From positions 1,984,001-2,048,000 of the forward strand of contig NZ_CP082161.1 in assembly GCF_023101665.1 (NCBI RefSeq): a stretch of 64,000 nucleotides of DNA, read 5' to 3'. This DNA comes from Bradyrhizobium sp. 195 (GTDB lineage: Bacteria > Pseudomonadota > Alphaproteobacteria > Rhizobiales > Xanthobacteraceae). Positions 63,841-64,000 of this stretch are shown here, piece after piece. Numbering within the stretch: the first letter of the stretch is position 1; the number at the start of each line of letters is the position of its first letter. The notes below the pieces were generated by a model. The model ran no database searches. It was given only the letters and a program-made list of their open reading frames with translations, and was not told where the DNA came from. A program made the translations under genes and the position numbers.

Positions 63841-64000
63841 TCATCCCCGCAAAATCGCCAGCGCCAGCGTCTGCGCGCGCGGCACGATGCTGTCGATCTC
63901 CAGATACTCCTCCGGCGTGTGCGCGAGGCCACCGACGGGGCCAAGGCCGCAGATGGTCGGCGTGCCCACGGCGGCGGTGAAACCGGAATCGGCGCAGCCG
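63841..64000 (-). CDS. M20 family metallopeptidase, 5' part cut by window
   Basis: The last 52 residues of a minus-strand gene that continues past the window end. GLGPVGGLAHTPEEYLEIDS followed by IVPRAQTLALAILRG is the conserved C-terminal end of M20 peptidases of the CPG2/ArgE type, where the histidine of AHTPEEY is a zinc ligand in the family. The upstream motif usually GGSDANF reads GCADSGF here. The substrate is not determinable from this fragment. Confidence 0.8.
   Translation of the reverse strand, partial: GCADSGFTAAVGTPTICGLGPVGGLAHTPEEYLEIDSIVPRAQTLALAILRG

Overview
The window is about 64 kb of GC-rich, densely coding chromosomal DNA from an alphaproteobacterium, most likely Bradyrhizobium or a very close relative. 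The reasons are the nirK/nirV-hemN-nnrR-nnrS neighbourhood, an hmu haem-uptake cluster with an IsdG-type HmuQ, a napEDABC operon, DUF3551 and DUF1330 proteins, and several families of extragenic palindromes typical of Bradyrhizobiaceae. I saw no rRNA, tRNA, insertion sequence, prophage or CRISPR array. The species call is an inference from gene content. Both ends are truncated genes: an AsmA-family protein on the left and an M20 peptidase on the right.

Layout. 1-4 kb: AsmA protein, a two-subunit 3-oxoacid CoA-transferase and a GNAT acetyltransferase. 4-11.4 kb: a denitrification island with NirV, copper nitrite reductase NirK, a PCu(A)C-type copper chaperone with a frameshifted C-terminal domain, a small membrane protein, anaerobic coproporphyrinogen oxidase HemN, a DUF1858 protein, the Crp/Fnr regulator NnrR and NnrS. 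11.4-15.1 kb: an AraC regulator, an unusual FixJ-like regulator and a MuiA/DUF4139 protein. 15.2-23.9 kb: haem acquisition, with hmuPTUV diverging from hmuR-hmuQ-hutX-exbB-exbD-tonB. 24-36 kb: a secreted phytase/esterase-like protein, a sugar-type ABC transporter lacking an ATPase gene with an adjacent 2-hydroxyacid dehydrogenase, a chemoreceptor, a TctC-type binding protein, and two paralogous EamA exporters enclosing DUF1330 and DUF3551 genes. 36.6-46 kb: purA, a proline-rich membrane protein, several small secreted or membrane proteins, methionine sulfoxide reductases MsrA/MsrB, and a TPR-caspase-like protein. 46-51.8 kb: a RecD-like helicase and the periplasmic nitrate reductase operon napEDABC. 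52-57.7 kb: an LLM flavoprotein, DUF2200 protein, LuxR-type regulator, DJ-1/PfpI protein, L,D-transpeptidase and an atypical cytochrome P450. 58-63.4 kb: a sulfonate uptake and desulfonation operon (two SsuA-like binding proteins, SsuD, SsuC, SsuB, flavin reductase).

How it fits together. Perfect TTG-N8-CAA sites of the FixK2/FNR type lie before nirK, between hemN and a small membrane protein (two copies), between nnrR and nnrS, before napE, and before the DUF3551 gene at 35025. This suggests one oxygen-responsive circuit (FixLJ-FixK2-NnrR in Bradyrhizobium) controlling nitrate and nitrite respiration together with oxygen-independent haem synthesis. The iron-controlled haem uptake cluster lies next to it. 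Intergenic regions are rich in large inverted repeats, several of which probably act as terminators between convergent genes.
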